Shown here: positions 24,617 through 33,697 of the stretch, piece by piece
Layout of the letters: each line of letters starts with the position of its first letter
Position numbering within the stretch: the first letter of the stretch is position 1
Origin: Chloroflexota bacterium
Lineage (GTDB): Bacteria > Chloroflexota > Dehalococcoidia > Lucifugimonadales > UBA3495
Length of the DNA stretch: 39,699 bases
Direction of reading: 5' to 3'
NCBI GenBank assembly: GCA_009840165.1
Contig: VXOG01000011.1
Location: 1-39,699, forward strand
The notes under the pieces: model-generated
The model's database searches: none
What the model saw: the letters and a program-made list of their open reading frames with translations, nothing else
Told to the model about the DNA's origin: nothing
Translations under genes and position numbers: made by a program

Positions 24617-25417
24617 TTAGTGCCAGTCGTTGAGGCGGATGACGGTGAAGACGGCGCCTTCGGCATCGCGCAGGACGGAGAAGCGGGCAAAGTCCAACAG
24701 GTCTCTGGGTTCGACGATGGCGCTGCCGCCCAATTCCTTGGCATGATTGGCTGTGGCGTCCACGTCGTTGACGCCGAAATAGACGCCCCAGTTAGGCGGG
24801 ACCGGGCCCCAGTCCTCGCCAATCTGGATGATGCCGCCGACCATCTGGTCGCCGAGCGTCATCAGCCAGTAGGGGAATTCCTGGACGTTTTCATCCTGAT
24901 TGATTTCGACGCCCAGGACTTGCTGGTAGAAATCAGCGGCTGACTCAGGGTCGGTGGTGGCCAGCTCAAACCAGCAGAGAGCGCCGGGTTCCATCATCAC
25001 GCCGGCGCCGGCGTGGGCCACGGGATACCACAACCGCAGGAACGCGCCCTCCCGGTCCTGGATGATGGCCATGCGGCCTACGGTATGGTCGGGCATGGGC
25101 GTCACGTCCATGGGGCCAAAGACGACGGTTCCGCCGGCGGCCTGGGCGCGTTCCACGGCGGCCTCAAGGTCGTCCACGGTTACGTACACGCTCCAGTGTG
25201 GCGGCAGGTCTTCCTGGCCGGGGCCGGCTTCGGCGGAAGCGCAGGCGGCCTGTCCGTTGTGGGTGTACATGGTGTAGGTCATGTCGGGGCCGGCCGGATG
25301 GTCCTGGTATTCCCAACCAAAGAGGGTGGTGTAGAAGTCCTTGGCAACCTGTCCGTCGTGGGCCAGCAGGTCGGCCCACGACGGGGTACCGGGGGCGTAT
25401 TCGGTGATTTCGGGCAT
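24617..25417 (-). CDS. VOC family protein with two glyoxalase-like domains
   Basis: A 266-aa protein of two vicinal-oxygen-chelate modules, about residues 10-130 and 140-262. Both carry the W/F-x-(D/E)L...DFY start (TPSWADLLAHDGQVAKDFY; LCWFELATTDPESAADFY) and the late A-x-x-x-GG...P block (AQAAGGTVVFGPMDV; AKELGGSAIVEPRDL). Family members bind metal and act as isomerases, dioxygenases or binding proteins; the reaction here is not evident. It is transcribed alone, convergent with the deacetylase. Confidence 0.9.
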   Translation of the reverse strand: MPEITEYAPGTPSWADLLAHDGQVAKDFYTTLFGWEYQDHPAGPDMTYTMYTHNGQAACASAEAGPGQEDLPPHWSVYVTVDDLEAAVERAQAAGGTVVFGPMDVTPMPDHTVGRMAIIQDREGAFLRLWYPVAHAGAGVMMEPGALCWFELATTDPESAADFYQQVLGVEINQDENVQEFPYWLMTLGDQMVGGIIQIGEDWGPVPPNWGVYFGVNDVDATANHAKELGGSAIVEPRDLLDFARFSVLRDAEGAVFTVIRLNDWH

Positions 25418-25593
25418 TGGTTAGCCTCCGTTGTGTATTTGCCCTTTCAGGATAGCAGGCGAGTCGGAAAACCGTCGCTGGCGGGTTGTCATCAATTTTC
25501 AGGAATGGCGGCACATCTGCTGGTCAAGGCGCGTTTTTGCGTTGGTACGTCCGTCAATTAGGGAGTGACCGCCCGGTGGATGGATTAATGTGC

Positions 25594-25622
25594 TTGACAT
25601 AACACTGACATGCTGTTAATTT
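25594..25622 (+). promoter_or_regulatory. Promoter close to the 25632 start codon
   Basis: A perfect -35 TTGACA at 25594-25599. The -10 is either GTTAAT 25615-25620 (15 bp spacer, preceded by TGC) or TAATTT 25617-25622 (17 bp). The ATG lies 10-12 nt after, and no ribosome site is present, so a leaderless message is likely. The rest of 25418-25593 shows nothing. Confidence 0.55.
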
Positions 25623-25631
25623 CCCGACGTT

Positions 25632-26651
25632 ATGAAGTACACGTTCTTGGTCCAAAACCGGCACATTATGGCGATTCTGCTGGTCAGTGCGGTCTTTTTC
25701 GTAGCGACCTGGTGGTTGTACCCGCGCATTGCAGAGGGCGTTCATACGCTCCCGGAACCTTTTGAGGTTCAGCGGTTGGCCGCGCCGGCCGGATTTGCTG
25801 CTGCGGATGAGGATTCCGACACGGCGTTTCGTGAGGGAGAGGCTGGGTTTGCCGCCTGGGTGCGGATTGCCGCCAGCGAGCAAGGGGATAACGAACCGAG
25901 GCTTGACGTGCTGGACGTCAAAGAGCGTCTTGAAGCAGAACCGGACCCTGACCAGAGTGGAAATGTGCATGAGATACGCGGCGCCGGCGCCAACGTGGAC
26001 TGGGGCCTCAATTTCGCAATAGTGGAGTTGCCCATGTACGCGGCTGTGATCAGTCCGAAGCCAGTTGAAAACGTTACCGTGTATTTCGATGACCAGGGGT
26101 GGGTCGTAGCCTACCTTCCGAAAGGCCGGCCGGCTGCGGCCATCTGGAAGCACGGTTCTGCGGAGGACGCAACAGCCGATGATCCTAAAGCCAATGAGGA
26201 TCTCGAGAAAAACCTGCTGGTCCTGGCACTTAACGAGGTGCTGAAGGCCGGCGACATTAACACAGTCGAGCACGCTGATGTTGCGTACTATGATTGGGCC
26301 AATGAAAACTGCGACGCCTTCGCCCTGTTCAGCGCGACCGGCAGCGGCGGAGCATCTGAGCCGGTCAAGTTCGTTATCCCACGCACGATAACAGAGATTC
26401 AGGCATCGGCGGCGGTAGTTCTCGGAGAACAGGCCCAGGGGGGAGATAGCATAACCGCCAGCGTAGTAGTGGACCGGAATACTGTCGTTTTGGCCAACGC
26501 CGAGCAGTTGCGAAATTCCGCGGAGTTTGAACTGGACCGAGAGGTCGATGAGGACGGCAAGCCCAAGACCAGCCTGCACCAAGTGGTTGTGGACGTCAGC
26601 GCCGACAATGACGCAACCGGCGTAGTTATGCTGGTGTACGACAAACCGTAG
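25632..26651 (+). CDS. Membrane-anchored exported protein of unknown function
   Basis: A 339-aa protein with a basic start and one hydrophobic helix (residues 13-31, IMAILLVSAVFFVATWWLY), consistent with a signal anchor. The remaining 300 residues are acidic and hydrophilic, with beta-rich stretches (VENVTVYFDDQGWVVAYL, and SITASVVVDRNTVVLANAEQ). No enzyme motif is recognised. It lies 30 nt ahead of the giant CARDB-like protein gene on the same strand, so they are probably co-expressed and may work together at the cell surface. Confidence 0.75.
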   Translation: MKYTFLVQNRHIMAILLVSAVFFVATWWLYPRIAEGVHTLPEPFEVQRLAAPAGFAAADEDSDTAFREGEAGFAAWVRIAASEQGDNEPRLDVLDVKERLEAEPDPDQSGNVHEIRGAGANVDWGLNFAIVELPMYAAVISPKPVENVTVYFDDQGWVVAYLPKGRPAAAIWKHGSAEDATADDPKANEDLEKNLLVLALNEVLKAGDINTVEHADVAYYDWANENCDAFALFSATGSGGASEPVKFVIPRTITEIQASAAVVLGEQAQGGDSITASVVVDRNTVVLANAEQLRNSAEFELDREVDEDGKPKTSLHQVVVDVSADNDATGVVMLVYDKP

Positions 26652-26681
26652 GCGGTCCGCCACTGCCGGTGCAACACAGCC

Positions 26682-29600
26682 GTGCCTCCAATCCTGAAAT
26701 GGATGGTCCTGGCGGTAGCGGCTGCCGCCGCAATCTTGGTCGGATTCTTGCCGGCGCTTTTGGTTCCGCAGCCTGCCGTGGGCGATGTGCTAGCGCCCGA
26801 CGGCGCGCCGGCGTCAGCGGTTGCGCAGGATACATGCAGCGATGACGTGAGCATCGAGATACTGGGGTTGGCAGACAGGATCGACTGGTCGTTCAAGGAT
26901 CCTCCGGATTACACTTCGGACGACAACCTGGGAATTTTCTTCAATCTCACCAACCACAGTTGTCAAGACGTCTCCATCACAGTGGCGATGAAAGGTTCGG
27001 TTAGCGGGGCGACGATTTACACCACCGATTCCAACGATGGGCACACATGTTTCTCCGGGTGCGACATCGCTGCCGGAGAAACTTTTGACCAGGGTAATGT
27101 TGGCTGGGATCTTGGACGACATCCGAACGCGGAAAAAGAGTACGTGGTTGCTAAAGTGACCGTCAATTCGCCTGATGGTTTCACTGACGTTGATCCCGAC
27201 AACAACACGGTTACCTCAGCGCAATTCATCAACATAGTCAACGATCCTCCCGTAGAGCCGCCAGATACCCCAACCCAGACACCCACCGCGACGCCTACTG
27301 CCACGCCGACACCGACACCAACCGCCACGGCCACCGCGACGCCTACCGCCACCCCAACACCTTCGGCCACTCCAACCCACACACCTACAGCTACAGCTAC
27401 AGCTACACCGACGCCTACCACTGCACCCACCCCGACGCCCACTGCCACGGCCACCGCTACGCCTACTCCCACGGCTACGCCGGAGCCTATGCCACTGCCG
27501 GAGGTGAACCTCACTATAGGCCCAGCAGCGCCGAATGTGGGGATAGTTGGCGATATCATAACTATACCCGCTACTCTTGGCGGCGCTCGGGAGAGTGTGG
27601 ATGGCCTGGAAGTGCGACTATGCGTTGGCTTACCGGACTGCGCGGAACCGGCGGCGAAAGCCCAGCCTGAGGATAGCGGAACGGTCAACCTGGAGTGGGA
27701 TACCGCGAGCCAGGCTGGTGGGCCACACTCATTACACTTGTCTGCCCTCATTCCCGGATCTTCCGAAACGGAAGGTCCCCATGTACTGGCCCGGGCGCAG
27801 CACACGATCATCCTGGCGCCCACCGACGATGCCATATTCGTGCTCATGGGGCCGGACGATGGGAACGGGAGCAAAGTCGTGGGCGCAGTGTCGGCGCCGC
27901 AGCCGATGATCGACACGCCAGCGACATACCCTGCGGATACGCCGACGCCTACTTCTGCCGCGACCCCGACACCCACACCGACGGCCACGCCCACACCAAC
28001 GCCTACTGCTACTCCCACTGCGACCCCGACGCCCCCGCACATACCACCCCATCAATTTGAGATTACACTCGCTCCAGATTCGCCGGAGTTTTGGGTTGCC
28101 GGCGAGCCTGTAATTATACGGGCTAACGTTGCCAACGTGGGTGAAACCGATGGATTCATCCAGGTCCAACTGTATCGAGTTTCCAGCGACGAGAATCCCA
28201 GTCCTGAAATGCTGGCGGAATCATCCGACGTGTTCATTCCTTACGGGGCGGTTACCGGCGTGGAATTGGAGTGGAATGCCACGGAGGAGGATGTCGGTGA
28301 GCGTGAACTTTGGTTGAGGGCGATTGATTCTGAAAGTACCGACGAGTTGGCAGCCAAGGGCTTTGCGATTTCACTCGGGTCGCCGGGCGTAGTGTTCGTC
28401 GTGATCGGAACCAGCTATGCAAACAACGGCAAAGTGTTGGGTGAAGTGGCAGCTCCGCAGCCGATGATCGATACGCAGGCGGTATATCCGACCGCCACTC
28501 CGACACCCACTGCCACTCCCAAGCCACGCATAGATGCCGAAATTATCGGCATGGTCAGCTATCCGGCAGAGGTGGCGATAAAGGGCCAATGGGTGGAGAT
28601 ATTAGTGGAGGTTCGGAACAACGGCACTCGCGCCACGAGAATCCCGGTTCAGCTGACATTTCCCTCCGCAAGTAAAAAGCCGGAAACCAGATCGCCAAGA
28701 GTAGAGCCCGGACAAGCGGAAGTCGCAAAGTTCACATGGAAGACCCGCAATTACGAGGTCGGCTACCATACCCTGCGCGCTGACCTGTTGCTTGACGATA
28801 AAGCCACGTCCGGCGTCACCTCGCAGGCAATCACGCTGGGGCTGGCGGAGCCGGTTGTGACCGCTCTGATAGAGGATGTGGAAGTTTCACCGGAATCGGC
28901 GTTGGTGGGAGAGCCGGTAACAATCACGGTGACGGTGCGAAATACCGGCATCCTTGCCGCCAATATCCCGGTCACGCTGCAATTCCCGTCGGCAGACAAG
29001 CAACCCGAAACCCGGAAGCCGCGAGCCGGATCAGGTGAAACCGGCGTCGCCACTTTCACCTGGCGCACCGGGCGGTATGAACCGGGCGAGCATGTATTCC
29101 GAGTAGAAGCGCCGGGTTCCGAGCGAACATTTGCCGCGTTGCTTGTCGCGCCCACAGTGGATTTCAGCGTAGTGGAACTCAACCTTTCCGAGGCGAATCT
29201 TCCGATTGTGCAGGGGGATCGGGTGGAAGTATCCACGTTAGTAGGCAATGACGGCCCACATGCCGGCAAAGCGAACGTGATGTTGAAGGATGTGTCGAGG
29301 GACGAGGTGATGGACAGCCGGAGCGTTGCCATGGATCCGGGCGAATCGCGAGAGCTGACGTTTGCATGGAAAACGCTGGGCTACGAATCTGGGACCTATC
29401 AGTTGCAGGCAGCAGCCGAAGCTCCCAATGATTCAAACCAGGACAATGACGCCTCAGCAGTGGCGCTTGCCATGATTCTGGACGATGGCGACGTTACTTT
29501 CGGGTACGAGGAAACTAACCCTGAATCGCCGGCGCTCGGCGAACTTTCCGTGCCGGGCGTCCCGGACCTGCCGAGTTTTTCCATCGCGGGAATCTCGATC

Positions 29601-30527
29601 AATCCGGAAGGCCCGGTCGTGGGGGAGCCGGTGTCAATCACAGTGGAAATTTTCAACGAGGGAGGGTCTGCGGGCACCGCTCCGGTCACTTTACACTACC
29701 CTTCGTCAGATAAGCAGCCGGAGACGCGGCGGCCGCGCATCGCGACCGGCGGGACCGGTACCGCCCGATTCACGTGGCGCACGGGACGATACGCGCCGGG
29801 AACCCATACCTTCCGGGTAGAGAGCGTGGATGCCAGCGAAACGTTCAACGTGGCATTGCTGCCGCCGACGGTGGACTTCGCAGTGGCGGCGATCTACCCG
29901 CCTGACTCGAACTATCCAATCGTGAAAGGTGACTGGGTGGAAGTGGCAGCGTTCGTCCGCAACATTGGGAAGTACGACGGGAGGGCAAGGGTAAGCCTGC
30001 GAGGGCTGACGGAAGGGCGGGTGATGTACGAACAAAGCGTCGCTCTAGGGCCGGACGAATCGCGCATCGTGGAATTCACCTGGAAGACGTTGAGGTACGA
30101 TTTGGGCGACCATTGGCTGCGGGTGGAGGCGGAGGCCAGGCATGACGTGGACACGTCCAACAACTACTCAGAGTCCGCTTGGGCAGGGATTCTGACGAAC
30201 CGCGACATTACGCTGGGATTCGGCGGCGGCAACCCGGAACGGGAGATGCTGTTTGAAGCCTCAAAATCCCGCGTCAGTGTCGCTGGAAAACATCCGGAAG
30301 ACATTGTTGTCCTCAATGACGCCCCGTCAGCTAATGCAGGGCAGCAATTCGGGCCACCGCAAGGGGCTTTCAGCGTAAAGCCATTGCCCAGAGAGGAACC
30401 TGCCGAGGATTCGGTCAGACCGGGCTACCAAATGTCGCCGCTATTGTGCGCTCTACATCAGCAACCGGCAATTGGATTGCCGGCTCACAGAGAGCGGTGT
30501 CCCGGAGTTTGGGCTTTGGTTCGCTAG
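26682..30527 (+). CDS. Large exported multidomain protein with CARDB-like repeats
   Basis: A 1281-aa protein starting at GTG. Residues 5-33 are a signal peptide or anchor. An N-terminal domain (about 45-190) holds Cys51, Cys93, Cys122 and Cys126. Three Thr/Pro-rich linkers follow at about 197-268, 423-451 and 602-611. Seven Ig-like modules of the CARDB adhesion type lie at about 270-390, 455-590, 615-720, 727-815, 820-930, 965-1050 and 1060-1170. Modules 4-5 and 6-7 are a clear tandem duplication (shared PETRxPR and FTWRTGRY; shared PIVxGDxVEV and FxWKTLxY). The last 30 residues read unlike the rest and no sorting signal is visible. A structural or adhesive surface role is inferred. Its stop overlaps the convergent next gene in CTAG. 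Confidence 0.85.
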   Translation: MPPILKWMVLAVAAAAAILVGFLPALLVPQPAVGDVLAPDGAPASAVAQDTCSDDVSIEILGLADRIDWSFKDPPDYTSDDNLGIFFNLTNHSCQDVSITVAMKGSVSGATIYTTDSNDGHTCFSGCDIAAGETFDQGNVGWDLGRHPNAEKEYVVAKVTVNSPDGFTDVDPDNNTVTSAQFINIVNDPPVEPPDTPTQTPTATPTATPTPTPTATATATPTATPTPSATPTHTPTATATATPTPTTAPTPTPTATATATPTPTATPEPMPLPEVNLTIGPAAPNVGIVGDIITIPATLGGARESVDGLEVRLCVGLPDCAEPAAKAQPEDSGTVNLEWDTASQAGGPHSLHLSALIPGSSETEGPHVLARAQHTIILAPTDDAIFVLMGPDDGNGSKVVGAVSAPQPMIDTPATYPADTPTPTSAATPTPTPTATPTPTPTATPTATPTPPHIPPHQFEITLAPDSPEFWVAGEPVIIRANVANVGETDGFIQVQLYRVSSDENPSPEMLAESSDVFIPYGAVTGVELEWNATEEDVGERELWLRAIDSESTDELAAKGFAISLGSPGVVFVVIGTSYANNGKVLGEVAAPQPMIDTQAVYPTATPTPTATPKPRIDAEIIGMVSYPAEVAIKGQWVEILVEVRNNGTRATRIPVQLTFPSASKKPETRSPRVEPGQAEVAKFTWKTRNYEVGYHTLRADLLLDDKATSGVTSQAITLGLAEPVVTALIEDVEVSPESALVGEPVTITVTVRNTGILAANIPVTLQFPSADKQPETRKPRAGSGETGVATFTWRTGRYEPGEHVFRVEAPGSERTFAALLVAPTVDFSVVELNLSEANLPIVQGDRVEVSTLVGNDGPHAGKANVMLKDVSRDEVMDSRSVAMDPGESRELTFAWKTLGYESGTYQLQAAAEAPNDSNQDNDASAVALAMILDDGDVTFGYEETNPESPALGELSVPGVPDLPSFSIAGISINPEGPVVGEPVSITVEIFNEGGSAGTAPVTLHYPSSDKQPETRRPRIATGGTGTARFTWRTGRYAPGTHTFRVESVDASETFNVALLPPTVDFAVAAIYPPDSNYPIVKGDWVEVAAFVRNIGKYDGRARVSLRGLTEGRVMYEQSVALGPDESRIVEFTWKTLRYDLGDHWLRVEAEARHDVDTSNNYSESAWAGILTNRDITLGFGGGNPEREMLFEASKSRVSVAGKHPEDIVVLNDAPSANAGQQFGPPQGAFSVKPLPREEPAEDSVRPGYQMSPLLCALHQQPAIGLPAHRERCPGVWALVR
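27271..27486 (+). repeat. Low-complexity ACNCC(T/C)-type tract encoding the Thr/Pro linker
   Basis: Short degenerate repeats (ACGCCTAC, ACCGCCAC, GCGACG) encode TPTATP units. Related tracts are at 27949-28035 and 28486-28515. The region is prone to slippage and could vary in length between strains. Confidence 0.85.
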
Positions 30528-33448
30528 TCTGCCGGCATCACCACCGCGTCGCGCAGCACTTCAATTAAGTGTCGGGCGTGGCGTCCGGCGCCGTGCTCCA
30601 CCTGCTGGCGGCAGGACACGCCCATGACGGCCACCTCCCAATCGGGTTTAGCCTTGATGGCGGGGAACAGCGACAGGCCGCCGATCTGCATGGAGATGTC
30701 GTAGTGTTCCTTTTCAAACCCGAATGACCCGGCCATGCCGCAGCAGCCGGCGTTGATCAACTCCGCCTGATAACCGGGCGGCAGGTTGAGCAGAAACATG
30801 GAATCGTCGGCGCCGGTGATCGCTTTCTGGTGGCAATGGCCGTGGAACATGACGTTCCGGCTCACGTCTGAGAATTGGAGATCGAGTTTGCCGGCGGAGC
30901 GGGCTTGCGCCAGGAATTCGTCGATGAGGAATGAGTTTTCGGCCACTGTCTTTGCCCGGTCGTCGGCGACGAACTCGGGGTACTCGTCGCGCAGCGTCAG
31001 CAGGCAGCTGGGCTCGCAGCCGACGATGGGGATGCCCCGCTCGGCGTAGGCGTACAGGGTGTCGATGTTGGCGTTGGCCCGCTCTCGCGCTTCGTTCAGC
31101 AGACCCTTGGAGATCATGGGCCGGCCGCAGCAGCCCCCGTCCACCAATTCGACGCTGTAGCCAGCGGCTTCCAGAACTTCGACGGCGGCAATGCCGATTT
31201 CGGGGTAGTTATAGTTCATGAAGGTATCGTTGTAGAGAGCTACGGCGCCGTACTTTGCGCCGTGTCCGTTGCGGGTGCGCTGGGCAAACCACTGGGGCAA
31301 AGACTGGGACGCGAACACCGGCTGCTGGCGTTGTGGCGCGATGCCGAGGAACGTGGACGCCAGGGACTTGCCCAAGCCCGTCCCGGCCAGCCAGTTGCTG
31401 ATGGGCGCATACCGGCTGCCCAAGCGGTTCAGGGCGTTGATGTTGGCGAACAGCCGGGAGCGCAGCGGGACTCCGTGCTCCCGGTGGTAGTGGTCCAGGA
31501 ATTCGTACTTGAGCTTGGCCATGTCCACGCCGGACTCGCACTCAGCCTTGCAAGCCTTGCATTCCAGGCAAAGATCCAGGGCCTGATGGAGTCGCCGGTC
31601 GGTGATGGAACCCTCCGCGTCGTCGGGCATCCGGCCAGACAGAGCGGCGCGGAGCAGGTTGGCGCGGCCCCGGGTGGAGTGTTCCTCGTCGCGGGTGGCC
31701 ATGAAGGACGGGCACATGGAGCCGTCCAGCTTGCGGCAGGCGCCCATGCCGTTGCACATCTCAACCGCGCCGGCGTATCCGAAGTCGGCGGAGAAATCCA
31801 GCGACGTTGGGAGATCAGCAGCTTGGTAGGTCATTCCGTAGCGGAGGTTTTCGGTCATGGGCGGCGTGTCGATGATCTTGCCGGGGTTCATGATGCCCTG
31901 GGGATCCCAGGTCTGCTTGAGTTCGCGGAAGGCGTTGTAGATCTGGTCGCCGAACATCTTGCGGGTCCAGACGCCGCGCACAATGCCGTCGCCGTGCTCG
32001 CCGCTCATGGAGCCGCCGAACTCCTTGATGAGATCGGAGACGGCATCGCCGATGGATACCATCTTGTTGATGCCCTCTTCATCTTTAAGGCTGATCAGGG
32101 GGCGGATGTGCAGGCAGCCCACGGAGGCGTGGCCGTAGTAACCGGCGGTGGTGCCGTGCTCGGTCACAATCTCGTCAAAGCGGCGGACGAACTCGCCCAT
32201 TACCGACGGATCAACGGCGGGGTCTTCTACGAACGGAATGGGCTTGGCGTCGCCGCGGGTGCTCATCAGGAGGCCCAGGCCGCCTTTACGGACGTTCCAG
32301 ACGGCAGCCTGGCCGGCGCGGTCCAGGATGTTGACGCAGGCATAAGCGAGGCCGATATCCGCTTTCAGGGCGTTCATGCGGGCGGTCAGTTCGTCCTCGG
32401 ACTCGCCGTAGAACTCGACGACGAGCATCGCCCCGGGATCGCCCTCGATGAACGACAGGTTGCGGGAAGAGCCGAGGGCCTCGCGTCCCCGGTCCAGCAC
32501 CATCTTGTCGATGAGCTCGATGGACGACGGGTCGTGGGTGAGGACGCGGGTGGTGGCTTCGCTGGCGTCGAAAATGGTGCGGAAGTGCAGGATGGACAGC
32601 GAGGTCATGGTGGGACGGGGGACGAGGTTCACCTTGGCCTCGGTGACGACGCACAAGGTGCCCTCGGAACCCACCACCATGCGGGCCAGGTTGACGGGGT
32701 GGCCGTGGCCGTCGTCCAGGATGAACTCATCCAGGTTGTACCCGCTGACGCGCCGCTGGATCTTGGCGTAGGTGCGGTCGATCTCGTCCTTCTGCTCGCG
32801 CGCGATGCGGAGGACGCCGCGATAGATCTCGCCTTCAAGCCCCGTGGCGCTGAGCCGGGATTCCAGCTCGGCCGGCGTCAGCTCGCCCAGGTGGGCGGTG
32901 GAACCGTCGGAGAGGATTACGTCGAGTTCCTGGATGTGGTCCAGGGTTTTGCCGTAGATGACGGAGTGGGCGCCGCAGGTGTTGTTGCCGATGCCGCCGC
33001 CCACGCAGGCGCGGTTGGCCGTGGTGGGATCCGGCGCGTACTGGAGGCCGTGGGCGGATACCTGGCGGGTGAGCTGCTCCAGGATGATGCCGGGCTGGAC
33101 ACGCGCCCACTGCTCCTCGGCGTTCACTTCGAGGACGTTGTTGAGGTACTTGCTGAAATCGAGGACGATGGCGTGGTTGACGGTCTGGCCGGCGAGGCTC
33201 GTGCCGCCGGAACGGGGCAACACGGGGATGCCTTCGCGTGCGCCAAACTCGACCACCGCCTGGACATCGGCGGCGTTGCGGGGGATGACGACGCCGACGG
33301 GTTCCATCTGGTAGATGCTGGCGTCAGTGCTGTAGAGCAGGCGTGAATAGGGGTCGAACCGCACCTCGCCATCGACGCGGCGGCTGAGTTCATCGGCGAT
33401 TTCCTGGCGCTCCCGGCCTCGTATCCTGCGTTCCATTACCGTTGCCAT
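30524..33448 (-). CDS. FAD-linked oxidase fused to Fe-S/CCG subunit (GlcD-GlcF type)
   Basis: A 974-aa fusion of a glycolate/D-lactate oxidase flavoprotein with its iron-sulphur partner. Residues about 30-480 (from ATG 33448) hold the FAD domain: VLPRSGGTSLAGQTVNHAIV, GGGIGNNTCGAHSVIYGKT and MVVGSEGTLCVVTEAKVNLV. Residues 560-680 carry the iron-sulphur cysteines (MCNGMGACRKL, SMCPS, LCLECKACKAECESG). The C-terminal part has two CCG domains (DGGCCGRPM; NAGCCGMAGSFG). It would oxidise a 2-hydroxy acid and pass electrons to the membrane. ATG 33448 is chosen because AGGAGG precedes it; a start at 33475 is also open. Confidence 0.95.
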   Translation of the reverse strand: MATVMERRIRGRERQEIADELSRRVDGEVRFDPYSRLLYSTDASIYQMEPVGVVIPRNAADVQAVVEFGAREGIPVLPRSGGTSLAGQTVNHAIVLDFSKYLNNVLEVNAEEQWARVQPGIILEQLTRQVSAHGLQYAPDPTTANRACVGGGIGNNTCGAHSVIYGKTLDHIQELDVILSDGSTAHLGELTPAELESRLSATGLEGEIYRGVLRIAREQKDEIDRTYAKIQRRVSGYNLDEFILDDGHGHPVNLARMVVGSEGTLCVVTEAKVNLVPRPTMTSLSILHFRTIFDASEATTRVLTHDPSSIELIDKMVLDRGREALGSSRNLSFIEGDPGAMLVVEFYGESEDELTARMNALKADIGLAYACVNILDRAGQAAVWNVRKGGLGLLMSTRGDAKPIPFVEDPAVDPSVMGEFVRRFDEIVTEHGTTAGYYGHASVGCLHIRPLISLKDEEGINKMVSIGDAVSDLIKEFGGSMSGEHGDGIVRGVWTRKMFGDQIYNAFRELKQTWDPQGIMNPGKIIDTPPMTENLRYGMTYQAADLPTSLDFSADFGYAGAVEMCNGMGACRKLDGSMCPSFMATRDEEHSTRGRANLLRAALSGRMPDDAEGSITDRRLHQALDLCLECKACKAECESGVDMAKLKYEFLDHYHREHGVPLRSRLFANINALNRLGSRYAPISNWLAGTGLGKSLASTFLGIAPQRQQPVFASQSLPQWFAQRTRNGHGAKYGAVALYNDTFMNYNYPEIGIAAVEVLEAAGYSVELVDGGCCGRPMISKGLLNEARERANANIDTLYAYAERGIPIVGCEPSCLLTLRDEYPEFVADDRAKTVAENSFLIDEFLAQARSAGKLDLQFSDVSRNVMFHGHCHQKAITGADDSMFLLNLPPGYQAELINAGCCGMAGSFGFEKEHYDISMQIGGLSLFPAIKAKPDWEVAVMGVSCRQQVEHGAGRHARHLIEVLRDAVVMPAD

Positions 33449-33534
33449 GAACTTTTCCTCCTGCGATACGTCCACTAGACGGAGGATAGCCTAACCTACC
33501 CTGACGTGGGCGGCAACTTGCTCTGAGCAGGACA

Positions 33535-33560
33535 TCCTTCGACAGGCTCAGGGTGAGCGG
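33535..33560 (+). repeat. Dispersed-type repeat TCCTTCGACAGGCTCAGGG...
   Basis: Matches in type the TTCGACAGGCTCAGGG-family intergenic repeat known in many bacteria. Only one copy is in this window, so its status as a repeat here rests on general knowledge. It lies between the divergent genes starting at 33448 and 33698. Confidence 0.4.
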
Positions 33561-33697
33561 GGGTTGATACCCTTCACCCCTGCCCTCGTTTTTGCGTTGG
33601 TTGGCAGTGTGGGAGTGGACTGTTAGACTGGCGACGGGTGAGAGAACCACGAATCGAATCAGCCGGGACGGGTTCAGGAACTGCCGGAGGTAGCGAG

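Noticed and set aside
27271..27486. Possible CRISPR-like or minisatellite array
   Set aside because: The repeats are 6-12 nt, contiguous and in frame with the Thr/Pro linker; there are no spacers.
27017..28042. 341-aa minus-strand frame with Gly-Val repeats
   Set aside because: It is the reverse reading of the Thr/Pro linker DNA; no start context or family.
31262..33346. 694-aa plus-strand frame
   Set aside because: Antisense of the GlcD-GlcF fusion; composition is typical of a GC-rich shadow.
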